A stretch of DNA of 64,000 nucleotides from NCBI RefSeq assembly GCF_900660665.1, contig NZ_LR215037.1:845263-909262 (forward strand), written 5' to 3'. This document shows, in pieces, positions 53,747 to 64,000 of the stretch (positions are counted from its first letter, which is position 1; the number at the start of each line of letters is the position of its first letter). The notes beneath the pieces are model-generated. The model saw only the letters and a program-made list of their open reading frames with translations, was not told the origin of the DNA and made no database searches. This stretch comes from Mycoplasmopsis maculosa. GTDB taxonomy: Bacteria > Bacillota_I > Bacilli_A > Mycoplasmatales > Metamycoplasmataceae. Both the position numbers and the translations under genes were made by a program.

Positions 53747-55156
53747 TTAAGCACTAGGACTTACTGTACCATTGTTAGTAGCTTCATCAGTTTCTATACT
53801 TTTATCAATTGATTTTTCTGTAGGTTTTTCTTGTCATTTAGAATCTTTTGTAATTTCTTCAAGAGCTTTAGCTATTTTTGTAAATGCACCATATCCATAT
53901 TCTTTAGATCAATCACCATATTCTGCATTACCTGGTGTTTGAACATAGAATTGATCTCATTCTAATTCTTTAAATGTTACTTTTTTAGTTGTTTTATCAT
54001 ATGTTGCTTTTTGTCCTTTTGCTCCATTTATATTTGTAAATAAAGCTTTTAAAGCAGGATTGTTTTTGTATTGAGCTACTCTTTCATCATTTGTTTCTGG
54101 AGCTATATTATCAAAAAAGTCATTGTAGTTATCACCAATTTTCATAATAACTTTAAATTTAACAGCTTCACCAGATTTATTATCAGCTAATTTAAGGTTT
54201 CAACCAGTTTCTTGATTTTCACTAACTGCATCCATTCTTGTATTTTTTAATACACTTTTTCCTAATGCCTTAGCATTTTCTCAATTTTCAAAAGTTAATC
54301 ATGGTTGAGCAGCATATTTGGTTTGATCAAATTTTATTGATGAAACTGATTCTTTGTCACGATTAACATTTTCTCTTAAACTTTTTAAAACACTAGCTGT
54401 TTCTGAAGTTGGTTGATATGGTAGTGAACCTCTCATTCAGAATTGTCAAGGTTCAATAAATTTAAGACCTAAAGCTTTTAGATTTTCTATTGTTCCTTCA
54501 ACAACTTTCTTACCTTGAGGCATATTTGAGTTAAACATTACAACTGCACCTTTTGATTGAATATAATTAATAAAATCAATAGCACCTGGAATTTCTCTTC
54601 TTAAACCTTTAACATCAAAATCTACTTTTGTACCTTCATGGAAAAATCCTTTTTCGTAAACTGATAATCCTTCTATATAGTCATTAGCTAAAACAGTTTC
54701 ATCAATATCCATAAACACAACAGGAACGCTTTTTCCTTCTCCTGCGTTTTCTACTTTTTGTATAGTATTATAGTTCTTTCCGTATTCAATATTTTGTGAA
54801 TTACCTTTTTTCATTAAATTATCAAATGCAGCTTTCGCTAAAACAAATGATTGTTTTCTGCTAATGTGGTTTTCAACACTTTTAATGTATCAAACTACAG
54901 CACCAAAAAGACCTGCTTGATTATGTACTTTTTCTACTAATTTAGCTTTTTCTTCTTCACTTAAAACTTTTTTTAAGTCTAAAGCATCAATTAATTTAGC
55001 TTTTTCTTCTTTGCTTAATTGTGATAATTGATTAATTAATCCTTGTTCTTTTGAAACATTTTCACCACTTTTTTCAACATTACAAGATGCTGATGCTAGA
55101 ACTAATGGTAAAGTTGAAGCACCTAATGTCATAAGTGAAACTAATTTTTTGTTCAT
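53747..55156 (-). CDS. Lipoprotein 5'-nucleotidase/acid phosphatase, e(P4) family
   Basis: A 469-residue HAD-type (class C) acid phosphatase tethered as lipoprotein: signal with ASASC, Cys25. The DxDET motif is VVFMDIDETVLAND (Asp150/Asp152), the second motif GAVVMFNSNMP near 205, and the metal motif MKIGDNYNDFF near 340. Haemophilus e(P4) and related surface enzymes dephosphorylate nucleotides such as NMN, making nucleosides importable. A Lys/Glu-rich repeat, LSKEEKAKLIDALD and LSEEEKAKLVEKV, lies at 47-80. The long acidic, Thr/Ser-rich tail is unusual. It would feed nucleosides to DeoD. Confidence 0.88.
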
Positions 55157-55279
55157 AAAATTCCCCTTTGTAATAAATAAATACTAATAATATTTTAATT
55201 AATATTTAAATAGTATCTATTTATTTTTATTTAAAAAAAGTTTTTTATGAAAATTTCCACTATTTTTTTAAAAATAAAA

Positions 55280-55305
55280 AAAATAGCAATAAAATATGCT
55301 ATTTT
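55280..55305 (-). terminator. Terminator of the nanoRNase gene pair
   Basis: AAAATAGCA/TGCTATTTT stem (55280-55288/55297-55305), T run on the minus strand. Confidence 0.8.
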
Positions 55306-55313
55306 GTGGTAAA

Positions 55314-56312
55314 TTATTTTATTACGTTTTCGTTACCTTCTTTTTCTCATCTAATAACTTCTTTTGCACAATCATCTATAACTTGTTCTATTTGATTAAA
55401 AGAATCAATGATAGCTCCTGAAGCTCTTTCATGGCCTCCACCGCCTCATTTAACAGCTACATTTCTGACGCAAGGTCCATTTGAACGAAATTCAACTCTA
55501 ATTCTTCCGTTTTCTTCTTCATTAAATTGAACTCAAAATGGGTATCCTTTTAAATTACCAATAGTATTAACTCTTACAACTTCGTTAGAATTTTTATTTA
55601 CTGATTTAGCTTCTTCCAATGAAATAGTTGTATATGCTACTTTATCACGATATTTTAAGTTATCAAAAAGCAATTTTGTTAACTTAATATCATCCAATGA
55701 TGTTTCACTTAAACCAGCAAAAACTTTTTCAGCATTTAATCCATTTTTATATAAGAATGACACTAATTCATGAGTTCTATATGAAACATCTGAAAATTGA
55801 AAACGCCCACTATCAGTTACAATTCCTAAAAATAAGAATTCAGCTGCTCTAGGTGTAACCTTTCATTTAGCTTGAAAAGCTAATTCAGTAACCATTTCAT
55901 CACCTGCTATTCTTGCAGATTCTACTCATCTTGTGCATTTATCTAAATCATCATCATTTGGGTGATGATCTATTCTTAAAGTTTCTTTAAAAAGATTTTT
56001 ATCTAAAACGTGTCTATATTCAATTCTTTCTTTAAAATTAGCATCGACAATAACTCCCAATGATTCCTTTAAAACTTCATCATTAGGTATTTCGTCAAAA
56101 TCAAATCCCATAAAGTCTAAAGTTCCATTATTATTACCAATTGCATAAACTCTTTTATTAGGGTAATTTGCTCTTAATAATTCTCTCAACCCAAATTGAC
56201 TACCTAAACAGTCACCATCTGGTCTAATATGGTGAAAAATAACTATACTATCGTATTTTTCAATTAAATTAAAAGCATCTTCTCATTTACCAATAACCAT
56301 ATTTCCAGCCAT
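55314..56312 (-). CDS. DHH/DHHA1 nanoRNase/pAp phosphatase, second copy
   Basis: A 332-residue NrnA-type phosphoesterase that degrades 2-5 nt RNA, pAp or the pApA made by GdpP. Motifs: FHHIRPDGDCLGSQFG near residue 27, GVIVDANFKERIE, LRIDHHPNDD near 116, and the DHHA1 motif WGGGGHERASGA near 305. ATG 56312 follows AGAGG; ATG 56300 is possible. It begins 2 nt after the preceding paralogue, to which it is similar along its whole length, so the pair arose by tandem duplication. Confidence 0.92.
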
Positions 56313-56314
56313 TT

Positions 56315-57283
56315 TTATTTCGCCTCTCATTCAACAATTGCATTATTTAAATCATCTATAACTTGGTTAATTTCATCTCATGAATTAATTGTGATACCAG
56401 CAGCATTATCATGGCCTCCACCGCCATATTTATTAGCAACTAAATTAACTAATGGTCCATTAGATCTCAACCTTCCTCTAACTTTTCCATCTTCTAGTTG
56501 TATAAAGAAAGCTCAACATGAATTATCGTCTATATTTGCTAATTCGTTAACAAAAGAAGCCGCTTTTAAGCTATCAAAACCAAATTCTTTCATAATTTCA
56601 TTAGTTATTTTAAAATATAAAACTCTTCCTCTTTTTTCAAATTTTGAAAGAATTTCACCTGAAAATTTAATATCATTAAGTGTTCTTTTGTTTAACTCTC
56701 TATGAATTCAAGTTGGTTCAAATCCACTTTTTTCATATAAATATGCTACTAATTTATGTGTTCTAGCTGATGTATCAGGATATAAAAATCTTCCACTGTC
56801 AGTTACAATACCTAAAAATACATGTTCAGCAGCTTTTTTTGTTATTTCTCAATTTGCTTCTCTTGCTATATCAGCGATCATTTCAGCAGCAGCTACATAA
56901 CGTTCATCTACTCATAAATAATCGTATTCAATATCACTACCATTTGGATGATGATCAATTCTAAGAGTTGCTGTGAATTTTTTTTCAATTAATAGTTCAG
57001 CACATTCAATTCTGTCAGAACTTGATGCATCACAAACAATACCTAATGAATTTCTAAAATCAACTTTTTCAATTGGGTCAAATTTATAATTCATTCAGTC
57101 AAATGTATGTACATTGTCACCAACAGTAAAAACTTTTTTATTAGGATAATTTGTTCTAATTAGTTCAGCTAAGCCAGCTTGACAACCTAAACAATCGCCA
57201 TCAGGTCTAATATGATGAAAAATAATGATATTTTCGTATTTTTCAATTGCATTAATTGCTACACTAGGATTTCCTATTTTCAT
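56315..57283 (-). CDS. DHH/DHHA1 nanoRNase/pAp phosphatase, first copy
   Basis: A 322-residue NrnA-type enzyme. FHHIRPDGDCLGCQAG near residue 22, GIVCDASSSDRIE, LRIDHHPNGSD near 115 and YGGGGHDNAAGI near 290 keep all metal-binding residues. The segment GIVTDSGRFLYPDTSARTH is shared with the neighbouring copy (GIVTDSGRFQFSDVSYRTH). RBS GGAG lies before ATG 57283. Mycoplasmas typically carry such genes for nanoRNA and pAp removal in place of Orn and CysQ; why two here is unknown. Confidence 0.92.
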
Positions 57284-57420
57284 TTTTCTCCTTAAATAAT
57301 TATTAAAATATAAATATATGTAATATAAATTATATATTTATTTTGCTTTTTATTAAGTTTAAGTTTTTTTACAATAATAAAAAAAGACTAATAAATTTAT
57401 TTTTCAACAATATTAGATTT

Positions 57421-58104
57421 TTAATAATTTAAGTATATGCCGTTATCTTTTAAATATATTATCAATTCATTGTAAATTAATTTGTTTATCTCTGGAGTTA
57501 CAACATTAACAAAAGTGTTTAGGTCTTTAAATAAATAATAAAAACTTTTTAATTCCTTTGTTCATCTTTTTTTATTAGAACAATCACCACATATAAAACC
57601 ACCTTTGTAAAATTCAAAATCACATAAATTACCAGGTGTTTTACAATTGTAACAATATTCTGTAATAGGTTTTATTCCAAAATAATCTAGGCTTTGTGCT
57701 AATAAATAAGTAAAAAGATATGAACTCTGAATATCATTTTGTTTTTCTAAAATTGTTTTATAAGCATTAAAAACATTTTCACATTTTTCATAAAAATTAC
57801 TTAAAAATATAACTGATTTTTTTATTAGTTTTAATATAGAAATATCATTGAAATTAGGCATGATTTTAATTCTAGCTTTTTTTAGCTTGCTTATTTTATT
57901 TTTTATTCTTGCTTCAAAATATTCTATTTCCACCAATGAACCTATAATTAAGTTATTTCTATTTTTTGAAATAGGTTTATTTATTCCTTTTGAATATACC
58001 TTAATTAGTCCATTTTTAGTTAAAAAAGTAACTAATGAATCATTATCATTTTCATAATAATCTTCTATTCTTAAGACAATCGCCTCTATTATTTTTTCTG
58101 CCAT
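57421..58104 (-). CDS. recO: DNA repair protein RecO
   Basis: A 227-residue RecO, which anneals ssDNA and helps load RecA with RecR. The N-terminal OB fold is AEKIIEAIVLRIEDYYENDNDSLVTFLTKNGLIKVYSKGINKP-like, and the C-terminal zinc finger has CYNC near residue 147 and CGDC near 174. ATG 58104 gives the family start; an upstream ATG at 58152 would add a hydrophobic 16 residues and lacks an RBS. TGA at 57562 is Trp. It diverges from the yloU-fakA operon. Confidence 0.9.
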
Positions 58105-58206
58105 ACTTTTAATTTTAATTAATTTTGCAAAAATATAGTAAAATAAAAACATTATTATTTATTGTAAAAATTAAGTTTAATTTTAATCTTAATATTTAGG
58201 AGAAAG

Positions 58207-58503
58207 ATGACCGATAAGGAAATATTAAGCAATTTCATAGAAGCTATTGAATTAACTCCAGGCGTTCATTCAATAGTTAAAAAAAATGATATTAACATTG
58301 ATGATGATAATAAATATGAGATATCTATTTTGCAAGATGAAAAAAATAAGTGAAATTTTAGAGCGAACATTAAAATTTTAAAAAATTCAAATGCTAAATC
58401 AATTATTGAAGGAATTGTATCTTTGACAAAATTTAAACTAAAAAAAGCATCTCAAAAAATAGGAGAGGTAAATATTTTTATAGGAGGAATTGCTAATGAT
58501 TAA
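58207..58503 (+). CDS. Asp23/Gls24 (YloU)-like small protein upstream of fakA
   Basis: A 98-residue protein. ELTPGVHSIVKKNDINIDDDNKYEISILQ and the AKSIIEGIVSLTKFKLKKASQKIGEVNIFIGGI end resemble a trimmed Asp23/Gls24 (YloU) domain, in which a strand-rich half ends in a V-x-I-x-I-x-G-I motif. In Bacillus yloU directly precedes the DAK gene yloV (fakA), as here. Similarity is weak, so context carries much of the call. AGGAGAAAG precedes ATG; it overlaps fakA by 8 nt. Confidence 0.65.
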
Positions 58504-60127
58504 AAAGAAAATTGATGGAAAAATTTATTCAGAATTAATTACTTCCGGAGCGAATAATTTGATAAATAACAAAAATAGAATTGATGCTCTTAATGTTTTC
58601 CCAGTTCCTGATGGTGACACAGGTACTAATATGTCATCAACAGTTGAGATGGCGGCGAAGGCTCTTGAAAATTATTCAAGTGATAATCTAGGCGAAGTTG
58701 CTAATTTTGTTGCTAAAAATATGCTATTAGGAGCTAGAGGTAATTCAGGTGTTATTTTAAGTCAAATTTTTAAAGGTTTCGCTTTAGCTTTTTCTGAAAA
58801 AGAAGAAGTAGATATTTTAGGTTTTCTTGAAGGCTTTAAAAAAGCAACTGAAAAAGCATATGGTTCAGTTTTAAAACCAATAGAAGGAACAATATTAACT
58901 GTTATTAGAGAAACAACAGAATCTCTTGAAGCAAAAATAAATAATTTTACTTCTTTTGAAGAATTATTTAAAGCAGCATTTGAATCTTCAAGAATAGCTT
59001 GTGATAATACTCCAAATAAATTAAAAATATTGCGTGAAGTAGGTGTAACTGATTCTGGTGGAGAAGGATTACATAATTTTATTGAAGGTATTTATAAATA
59101 TTTTAAAGGTGAACCTGTAAAAATTTCTAATGACGAGACATCAATTGATACTTTTATAAGTAACAAAGAAGTTTATAATGGTGAATTTGGCTATTGTACA
59201 GAATTTATTATTGAATTAAATTCAATAGAAGACTTTGACAAAAAACAATTTGAAAAACAACTTAATAAAAAAGCTAATTCTTTAGTAGTTGTTCAAGACG
59301 ATAAATTAGTGAAGGTTCATGGACATACACTAAAACCTGGTGATTTATTAAATTTTGGTCAAAAATTTGGTGAATTTATAAAAATAAAATCTGAAAATAT
59401 GACAATTCAAGCAGAGGACTCTAGAAACAAAAATGTTGTATTAAATAATATTGACAAAAAAGGTGAAACAAAAAAATGCGGTATAGTTTCATGTAATTTA
59501 GGTTCAGGTATTATTGAAAAAATGCGTGAATTAGGCTGTGATGTAATAATTGAAAGTGGTCAAACTCAAAACCCAAGTGCATTAGATATTATTGAAGCTA
59601 TAAAAAATTGTGACGCTGAAAATGTATTTATTTTACCAAATAATAAAAATATTTTCTTAACAGCTGAACAAGCCGCACAAGCAACAAGAGATAAAAAAGT
59701 TTACATTATACCTACATCAACTCAAATCCAAGGTATTAATGCTATTTCGGTATTTAATAGCGATGTTAGTCCTGAAGAAAATACTGAATTAATGAATGAA
59801 ATGATTTCTATGGTTCAAACCGGCGAAGTTACTACAGCTGTTAGAAATACTCAAATAAATGGTGTAAAAATTAAAGAAGGTAAATTTATTTCAATTTTAG
59901 ACGGAAAAATTAAACTTTGTGTAGATACTTATTTAGAAGCCGCTAAAAAACTTATTAAAAAAACAGCAAATGAAGATACTCAATTAATAACAATATATTA
60001 CGGTAATGAAGCAAGTGAATTAGATGCCGCCGAACTAGAAGATTATATACGTAGATATTTTGAATGTGATGTTGCAATCATAAATGGTAATCAACCTAAT
60101 TACTTCTTTATAATTGGTTTTGAATAG
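58496..60127 (+). CDS. fakA: Fatty acid kinase catalytic subunit FakA (DhaL/DAK domain)
   Basis: A 543-residue protein that phosphorylates FakB-bound fatty acid. The DhaL nucleotide domain (about 5-200) has the metal motif NVFPVPDGDTGTNM (Asp39, Asp41) and LLGARGNSGVILSQI near 80; VTDSGGEGL near 180 closes the site. Middle and C-terminal DegV-like domains follow (NVFILPNNKNIFLTAEQAA, IITIYYGNEASELDAAELEDYI). ATG 58496 has GGAGG 8 nt upstream; a TTG two codons earlier is less likely. plsX follows after 8 nt, giving an exogenous-fatty-acid to phospholipid operon. fakB genes are not in the window. Confidence 0.93.
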   Translation: MIKKKIDGKIYSELITSGANNLINNKNRIDALNVFPVPDGDTGTNMSSTVEMAAKALENYSSDNLGEVANFVAKNMLLGARGNSGVILSQIFKGFALAFSEKEEVDILGFLEGFKKATEKAYGSVLKPIEGTILTVIRETTESLEAKINNFTSFEELFKAAFESSRIACDNTPNKLKILREVGVTDSGGEGLHNFIEGIYKYFKGEPVKISNDETSIDTFISNKEVYNGEFGYCTEFIIELNSIEDFDKKQFEKQLNKKANSLVVVQDDKLVKVHGHTLKPGDLLNFGQKFGEFIKIKSENMTIQAEDSRNKNVVLNNIDKKGETKKCGIVSCNLGSGIIEKMRELGCDVIIESGQTQNPSALDIIEAIKNCDAENVFILPNNKNIFLTAEQAAQATRDKKVYIIPTSTQIQGINAISVFNSDVSPEENTELMNEMISMVQTGEVTTAVRNTQINGVKIKEGKFISILDGKIKLCVDTYLEAAKKLIKKTANEDTQLITIYYGNEASELDAAELEDYIRRYFECDVAIINGNQPNYFFIIGFE

Positions 60128-60135
60128 GAGCATAA

Positions 60136-61134
60136 ATGTATAAAATTGCTTTTGATTTAAACGGAAACGATAGAGGTATAAAACCGGGTATTTTAGCATC
60201 TGTCGAATTTTTAAAAGATAATAGAAACTATGAAATAACATTAATAGGACCAGAAGAAGAAATAAAAGATTATTTGAAATTGTTAAAATACAATGGTGAT
60301 AATTTAAAAATCATAGACAATCAAAATACACCTACTGATAAAAAAAATTTTAGACAGAGTTTAAGAGAAAATACTTCAATGAATAATGCTATTGATTTAG
60401 TTGCAAATAATAAAGCAGATGTATTATTATCTGCAGGAGATTCAGGAACATATTTAGCTTGTACAACATTTAAATTAAAAAGACTTGAAGGGGTTTCAAG
60501 AGCAGCTTTTATGCCCTTAATGCCTTCTATAATAGGCAAGAAATGACTTTTACTTGATGTTGGTGCTAATATTGAAACAAAAGTTGAATATTTAATTGAA
60601 TGAGCAAAAATAGCAAATGTTTATGCTAAAGCTTTATTGAAAAAAAATAATCCTGATATTTCATTAATAAATATAGGAACAGAAGATTATAAAGGTCCAG
60701 AATTTACAAAAGAAGCTTCTAAAATATTAGGCGAAGATAAAAATTTAAATTATAAAGGTTATATAGAACCAAGAGATTTATTACAAGGTAACACTGATAT
60801 AGCAGTAGTAGATGGCTATGGCGGTAATTTAGTTTTAAAATCTCTTGAAGGCGCTATTTTAAGTTTTAAAGATTTGTTAAAATCTAAAATAATGCTAAAA
60901 CCTATAAGAAAAGTAGGTTATTTACTTGCTAAAGGCGCTTTTAAAGATGTTGCTGAAACATTAGATTACAGAAATGTAGGTGCAGCTTGAGTAATAGGCG
61001 TAAACGGCTTAGCAATAAAATGTCATGGCAATAGTGATGAAAAAGCTTTTTTAGGTGCTTTTAAACAAATAAAATTAGTATTAGAAAATTCAGTTATGGA
61101 TAAAGTAAGAGAAAGTTTAGATGCAAAATTATAA
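60136..61134 (+). CDS. plsX: Phosphate acyltransferase PlsX
   Basis: A 332-residue enzyme converting acyl-ACP (and reversibly acyl-phosphate) for PlsY. IAFDLNGNDRGIKPGI corresponds to the family start (IAIDAMGGDxAP, here altered), and DVLLSAGDSGTYLACTTFKLKRLEGVSR, LLLDVGANIETK, LINIGTEDYKGPEF and VVDGYGGNLVLKSLEG are characteristic. The MGGD element is changed to LNGND. In mycoplasmas lacking fatty acid synthesis, acyl-phosphate from FakAB is the more likely acyl source. AGGAG precedes ATG. It overlaps rnc by 14 nt. Confidence 0.93.
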
Positions 61135-61819
61135 TGAAAATCTAATTTTATTTTTAAAATCTTTAGGTCTAAAAGTTAATAATATTAATAATTATGTAGT
61201 TGCTTTTACTCACGGCTCATATATACATTCAACAAATAATAAAGATAAGAAGAAAAGTTATGAAACATTGGAATTTTTAGGTGACGCTATATTGCAATTT
61301 CTTGTTAGTGATTATATTTATAAAAATTACCAAAATACCTATGAACAAGGAAAAATGACATTATCTAGGTCAATGCTTGTTAGAACAGAAACTTTAAATA
61401 ATTTAACAGATAAATTAAGATTAAAACATTATGTGTTAACTGGCAATGGGAATATGAAATCTGAAATTTTACAAAGTAAAAAAGTAGGTGCTGATCTTTT
61501 TGAAGCTCTTGTTGCAGCTATATATTTAGATGAAGAAAATATAGAGTCTGTTAAAAACTTTTTAAATAAAACCTTATTTAAATTAGCTTTCAAAATAACA
61601 GATTCAACTGTTTTAAAGGATTATAAAACATTTTTTCAAGAACATGTTCAATCTTATAGTAAAGTTGGTGCTATATATAAAACCTTTCAAAATGAAAATA
61701 AAGAATTTGAATCTGAAGTTATTCATGAAGGAAAAATTTACGGAAGAGGAACAGGATCTAGTAAATTAAAAGCAGAAGAGGAAGCAGCTAAAAACGCTCT
61801 TGAAAAATTAAAAAAATAA
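61121..61819 (+). CDS. rnc: Ribonuclease III
   Basis: A 232-residue double-strand RNase. The catalytic signature ETLEFLGDAIL puts metal ligands at Glu51 and Asp55, with the second acidic pair in KVGADLFEALVAAIYLD (Asp and Glu near 127-131). The dsRNA-binding domain (about 162-232) ends GSSKLKAEEEAAKNALEKL. It is the expected enzyme for the long 23S processing stems in this window. plsX-rnc-smc is the Firmicute order; the gene ends at a terminator before smc. Confidence 0.96.
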   Translation: MQNYNENLILFLKSLGLKVNNINNYVVAFTHGSYIHSTNNKDKKKSYETLEFLGDAILQFLVSDYIYKNYQNTYEQGKMTLSRSMLVRTETLNNLTDKLRLKHYVLTGNGNMKSEILQSKKVGADLFEALVAAIYLDEENIESVKNFLNKTLFKLAFKITDSTVLKDYKTFFQEHVQSYSKVGAIYKTFQNENKEFESEVIHEGKIYGRGTGSSKLKAEEEAAKNALEKLKK

Positions 61820-61845
61820 TATGGTTTATCCATATTTTTTTTAAA
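61818..61845 (+). terminator. Terminator between rnc and smc
   Basis: AATATGG-TTTAT-CCATATT stem followed by T run, beginning at the rnc stop codon. Confidence 0.8.
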
Positions 61846-61900
61846 TTAAAAATTTAAAAAATAAATATAATTAATTTACTAGGTTAAAAAAGGAGAAAAA

Positions 61901-64000
61901 ATGAAACTTATTAAAGTTGAAGCACATGGTTTTAAATCATTCGCAGATCCTATAGTTTTAAAATTTGATGGCGGAGTTGCTGGAATTGTTGGACCAAATG
62001 GTTCTGGTAAAAGTAATATTAACGATGCTATTAAATGGGTTTTAGGAGAAAGAAGTGCAAAAGAATTGCGTGGTGATAACATGGAAGATGTTATTTTTGC
62101 TGGTTCTAAAACTGCAAAACCAATGCAAAAAGCAGTAGTTACGCTGACTTTTGATAATCGCGATGGTTTAAATGATCATCCTCATGAATTCATAACTATT
62201 AGTCGTAGTGTTGAAAGAGGAACAGGTAATAATCAATACTATTTAAATGGTGAAGAATGTCGTTATAGAGATATTAAAGAATTAGCCATGGAATCAGGAA
62301 TTGGTAAAAGTAGTTTAGCTATTATAAGTCAAGGAACCGTTAGTGATATTGCAGAAGCTACAGTTGATGAAAGAAAGCTAATTTTTGAAGAAGCAGCTGG
62401 TGTATCAAAGTATAAATTTAGAAAAAAAGAAGCACAAACTAAATTAGATAAAACAGAAGAAGGTCTTGAAAAAATTAGATTGGTTATTTCTGAAATTGAA
62501 AGAAAATTAATACCTTTAAGAAAACAAGCGGAAAAAGCAAAATTATTTATTGCTAAATCTGAAGAATTAAAAGGGATAGAAATTGGTTTATTGGTTGATA
62601 GAATTAAATTTTTCGGAGAACAATATCAAAGTTTAAGTGTTGAACTCGAAGGCGTTAATGAAACTAAATCAGATTTAAATCAAAGAATAAAAGAAGCTGA
62701 AGATAGAATTTCTGAAAACATAGCTTATAAAAATTCTTTAAATAGTGATTTAAGCAAAATGATCGATGAATATGAAAATATAAAATCAAGAATAAATTCA
62801 TTAGAGATTGTTAGAGCCAGGGAAGAAGAAAAAGCAAAACTTCTTTCAGAGGGAAAATTACAAGTCACAAAAGAAGAAGAAATTAAAGCATATGAATCAT
62901 TTTTAGAAAAAAGTTTAAAACAATTAAAATTTTATGAAAATCAATCAAAAGTTATTCAAGATAGAATTTTAAATACAAAAACAATTTTAGAAAATCATGA
63001 TAATGAATTAAATGCTTTAAATATCTCTGTACAAAAGAAAAAAACAGAATTAGCAACAGTTCAAAGTCATATTCAATTATTAAAACAACAAATTGAAAGC
63101 AATTCAATGTTGTTTAAAGGAACTAAAACAATACTCGAAAATAAAGTTATTTTTGGTAAATCTTTAAAAGGAACAGTAGCTGAATTAATATCAGTTGATT
63201 CTAATTATGCATTAGCTATTGAAGCTGTTTTAAATAATGCATTGCAACACATAGTTGTTGATAAGTCTGAAACTGCTGTAAAAGCTGTTAATTTTCTTAA
63301 ATCAAATAAAGGTGGTAGAGCTACATTTATTCCTTTAGCTTCTATACAACCAAAAAGCGTAAGAGATGATCATTTATTAGCTATTCAAGGACACCCTGGT
63401 TTCGTTGGTATTGCTAATGATTTAATAAAAATAGATAAAACATATGATTTATTAGCTAAATTTCTTTTAGGTAACATTATTGTAGCAACAGATATTGATC
63501 AAGCTAATAAAATGAGTCATATTTTAGATAACCGTTATATGATTGTTACACTAGATGGTGACACAATTAGAGCCGGTGGTGTAATAATGGGTGGTACAAA
63601 AAATACCAATGCTACTCTTTTAACTATTGAAGAAAAGTTAAAAGAATTAGAAGCATTAATACCTAATTTAAATACTTCTATTTCTATTAATGAAATGAAA
63701 ATAAGAGAAATAGCTAATAAAAGAAGATCAGCTTATGAGTTAAAATCTCAGTTAGAAAATCAAAATTTATTACACCAAAATGATTGAAGAAATGAACAAG
63801 CTAGATTTGATGAATTTAATGAAAAACTTAAAAATATATCAAATAGAGAATTAAACAAAAACTCATTAGATTTAAATAAAGAGTCTAATGAATCCGATTA
63901 CGAGACTTTATTAAGTAAAAGAATTTCACTAGAGGCTGATATAAATTCAAAGAGAGTAAGCATAAACACACTTTCAATTGATATTGACTCTCAAACAAAA
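61901..64000 (+). CDS. smc: Chromosome partition protein SMC (5' 700 codons)
   Basis: The first 700 codons of SMC, the ATPase of the condensin-like complex with ScpA/ScpB. Walker A GIVGPNGSGKSN is at about residues 28-39 after HGFKSFADP; the Q-loop SGIGKSSLAIISQG and FEEAAGVSKYKFRKKEAQTKL follow near 135-180. A coiled-coil arm runs to about 410, the hinge (GTVAELISVD, AIEAVLNNALQHIVV, GRATFIPL) to about 566, then the returning arm. TGA at 63785 is Trp. AAAGGAG precedes ATG. The gene leaves the window, so the signature and Walker B half is not seen. Confidence 0.96.

Noticed and set aside
58105..58152. Upstream ATG for recO adding a hydrophobic 16 residues
   Set aside because: No ribosome binding site, and RecO is a cytoplasmic protein starting at the OB fold.
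58490..58495. TTG start for fakA
   Set aside because: ATG 58496 has better spacing (8 nt) from GGAGG.

Overview
The window is a gene-dense, very AT-rich stretch of a mollicute chromosome. UGA is read as tryptophan throughout: dnaB, ileS, lepA, secDF, oppA and most other genes have in-frame TGA at positions where Trp is plausible, and no gene needs TGA as its stop. Together with lipoprotein genes, an OppA-like lipoprotein of mycoplasma type, minimal ribosomal operons and an IS30-type element that duplicated a terminator hairpin (as described for IS1630 of Mycoplasma fermentans), this points to a Mycoplasma sensu lato of the hominis/synoviae type. A pdhA gene suggests sugar or pyruvate use. The species cannot be named from sequence alone.

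Layout. 1-3.8 kb: end of pdhA, the rpsF-ssb-rpsR operon, then deoD and a short Sua5/TsaC gene on the minus strand. 3.8-9 kb: gdpP, rplI, dnaB and a CBS/CorC membrane protein, all on plus. 9.1-9.5 kb: five tRNAs. 9.5-17.6 kb: ruvAB, secDF, truB, a HAD hydrolase, ribF, rpsO, ptsH, rpmF. 17.6-19.06 kb: an IS30-family element inserted exactly in the rpmF terminator hairpin. 19.1-21.8 kb: an EzrA-like protein and thiI. 22.2-25.1 kb: a solitary 23S rRNA gene with its own promoter, two long flanking processing stems and its own terminator, without 16S or 5S beside it. 25.2-26.3 kb: two unknown genes. 26.5-27.2 kb: eight tRNAs. 27.4-30.7 kb: ileS-lspA. 30.8-33 kb: lepA and a membrane protein on minus. 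33.1-37.1 kb: a choline-kinase-like gene and a 1,086-residue SF1 helicase. 37.3-38.5 kb: a broken lipoprotein gene. 38.6-39.85 kb: infC-rpmI-rplT on minus with a structured leader and a probable AUU start. 40-43.8 kb: tmcAL and small genes around tRNA-Leu. 43.9-53.1 kb: the oppABCDF operon, preceded by a short leader peptide and competing hairpins that look like an attenuator. 53.1-58.1 kb: DUF3899-like protein, lipoprotein acid phosphatase, tandem nanoRNase genes and recO. 58.2-64 kb: yloU-like, fakA, plsX, rnc, smc (cut by the window end).

The genes are mostly housekeeping: translation, recombination and replication, protein export, c-di-AMP and nanoRNA turnover, peptide uptake, and the fatty-acid kinase/PlsX route into phospholipid. 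The parts most worth a second look are regulatory or architectural: the putative opp attenuator, the isolated 23S unit, the IS in a terminator, a set of apparently leaderless genes with a fixed -10 to ATG spacing, the nested inverted repeat upstream of ruvA, a giant insertion in OppF, and a RibF whose kinase half has lost its signature.
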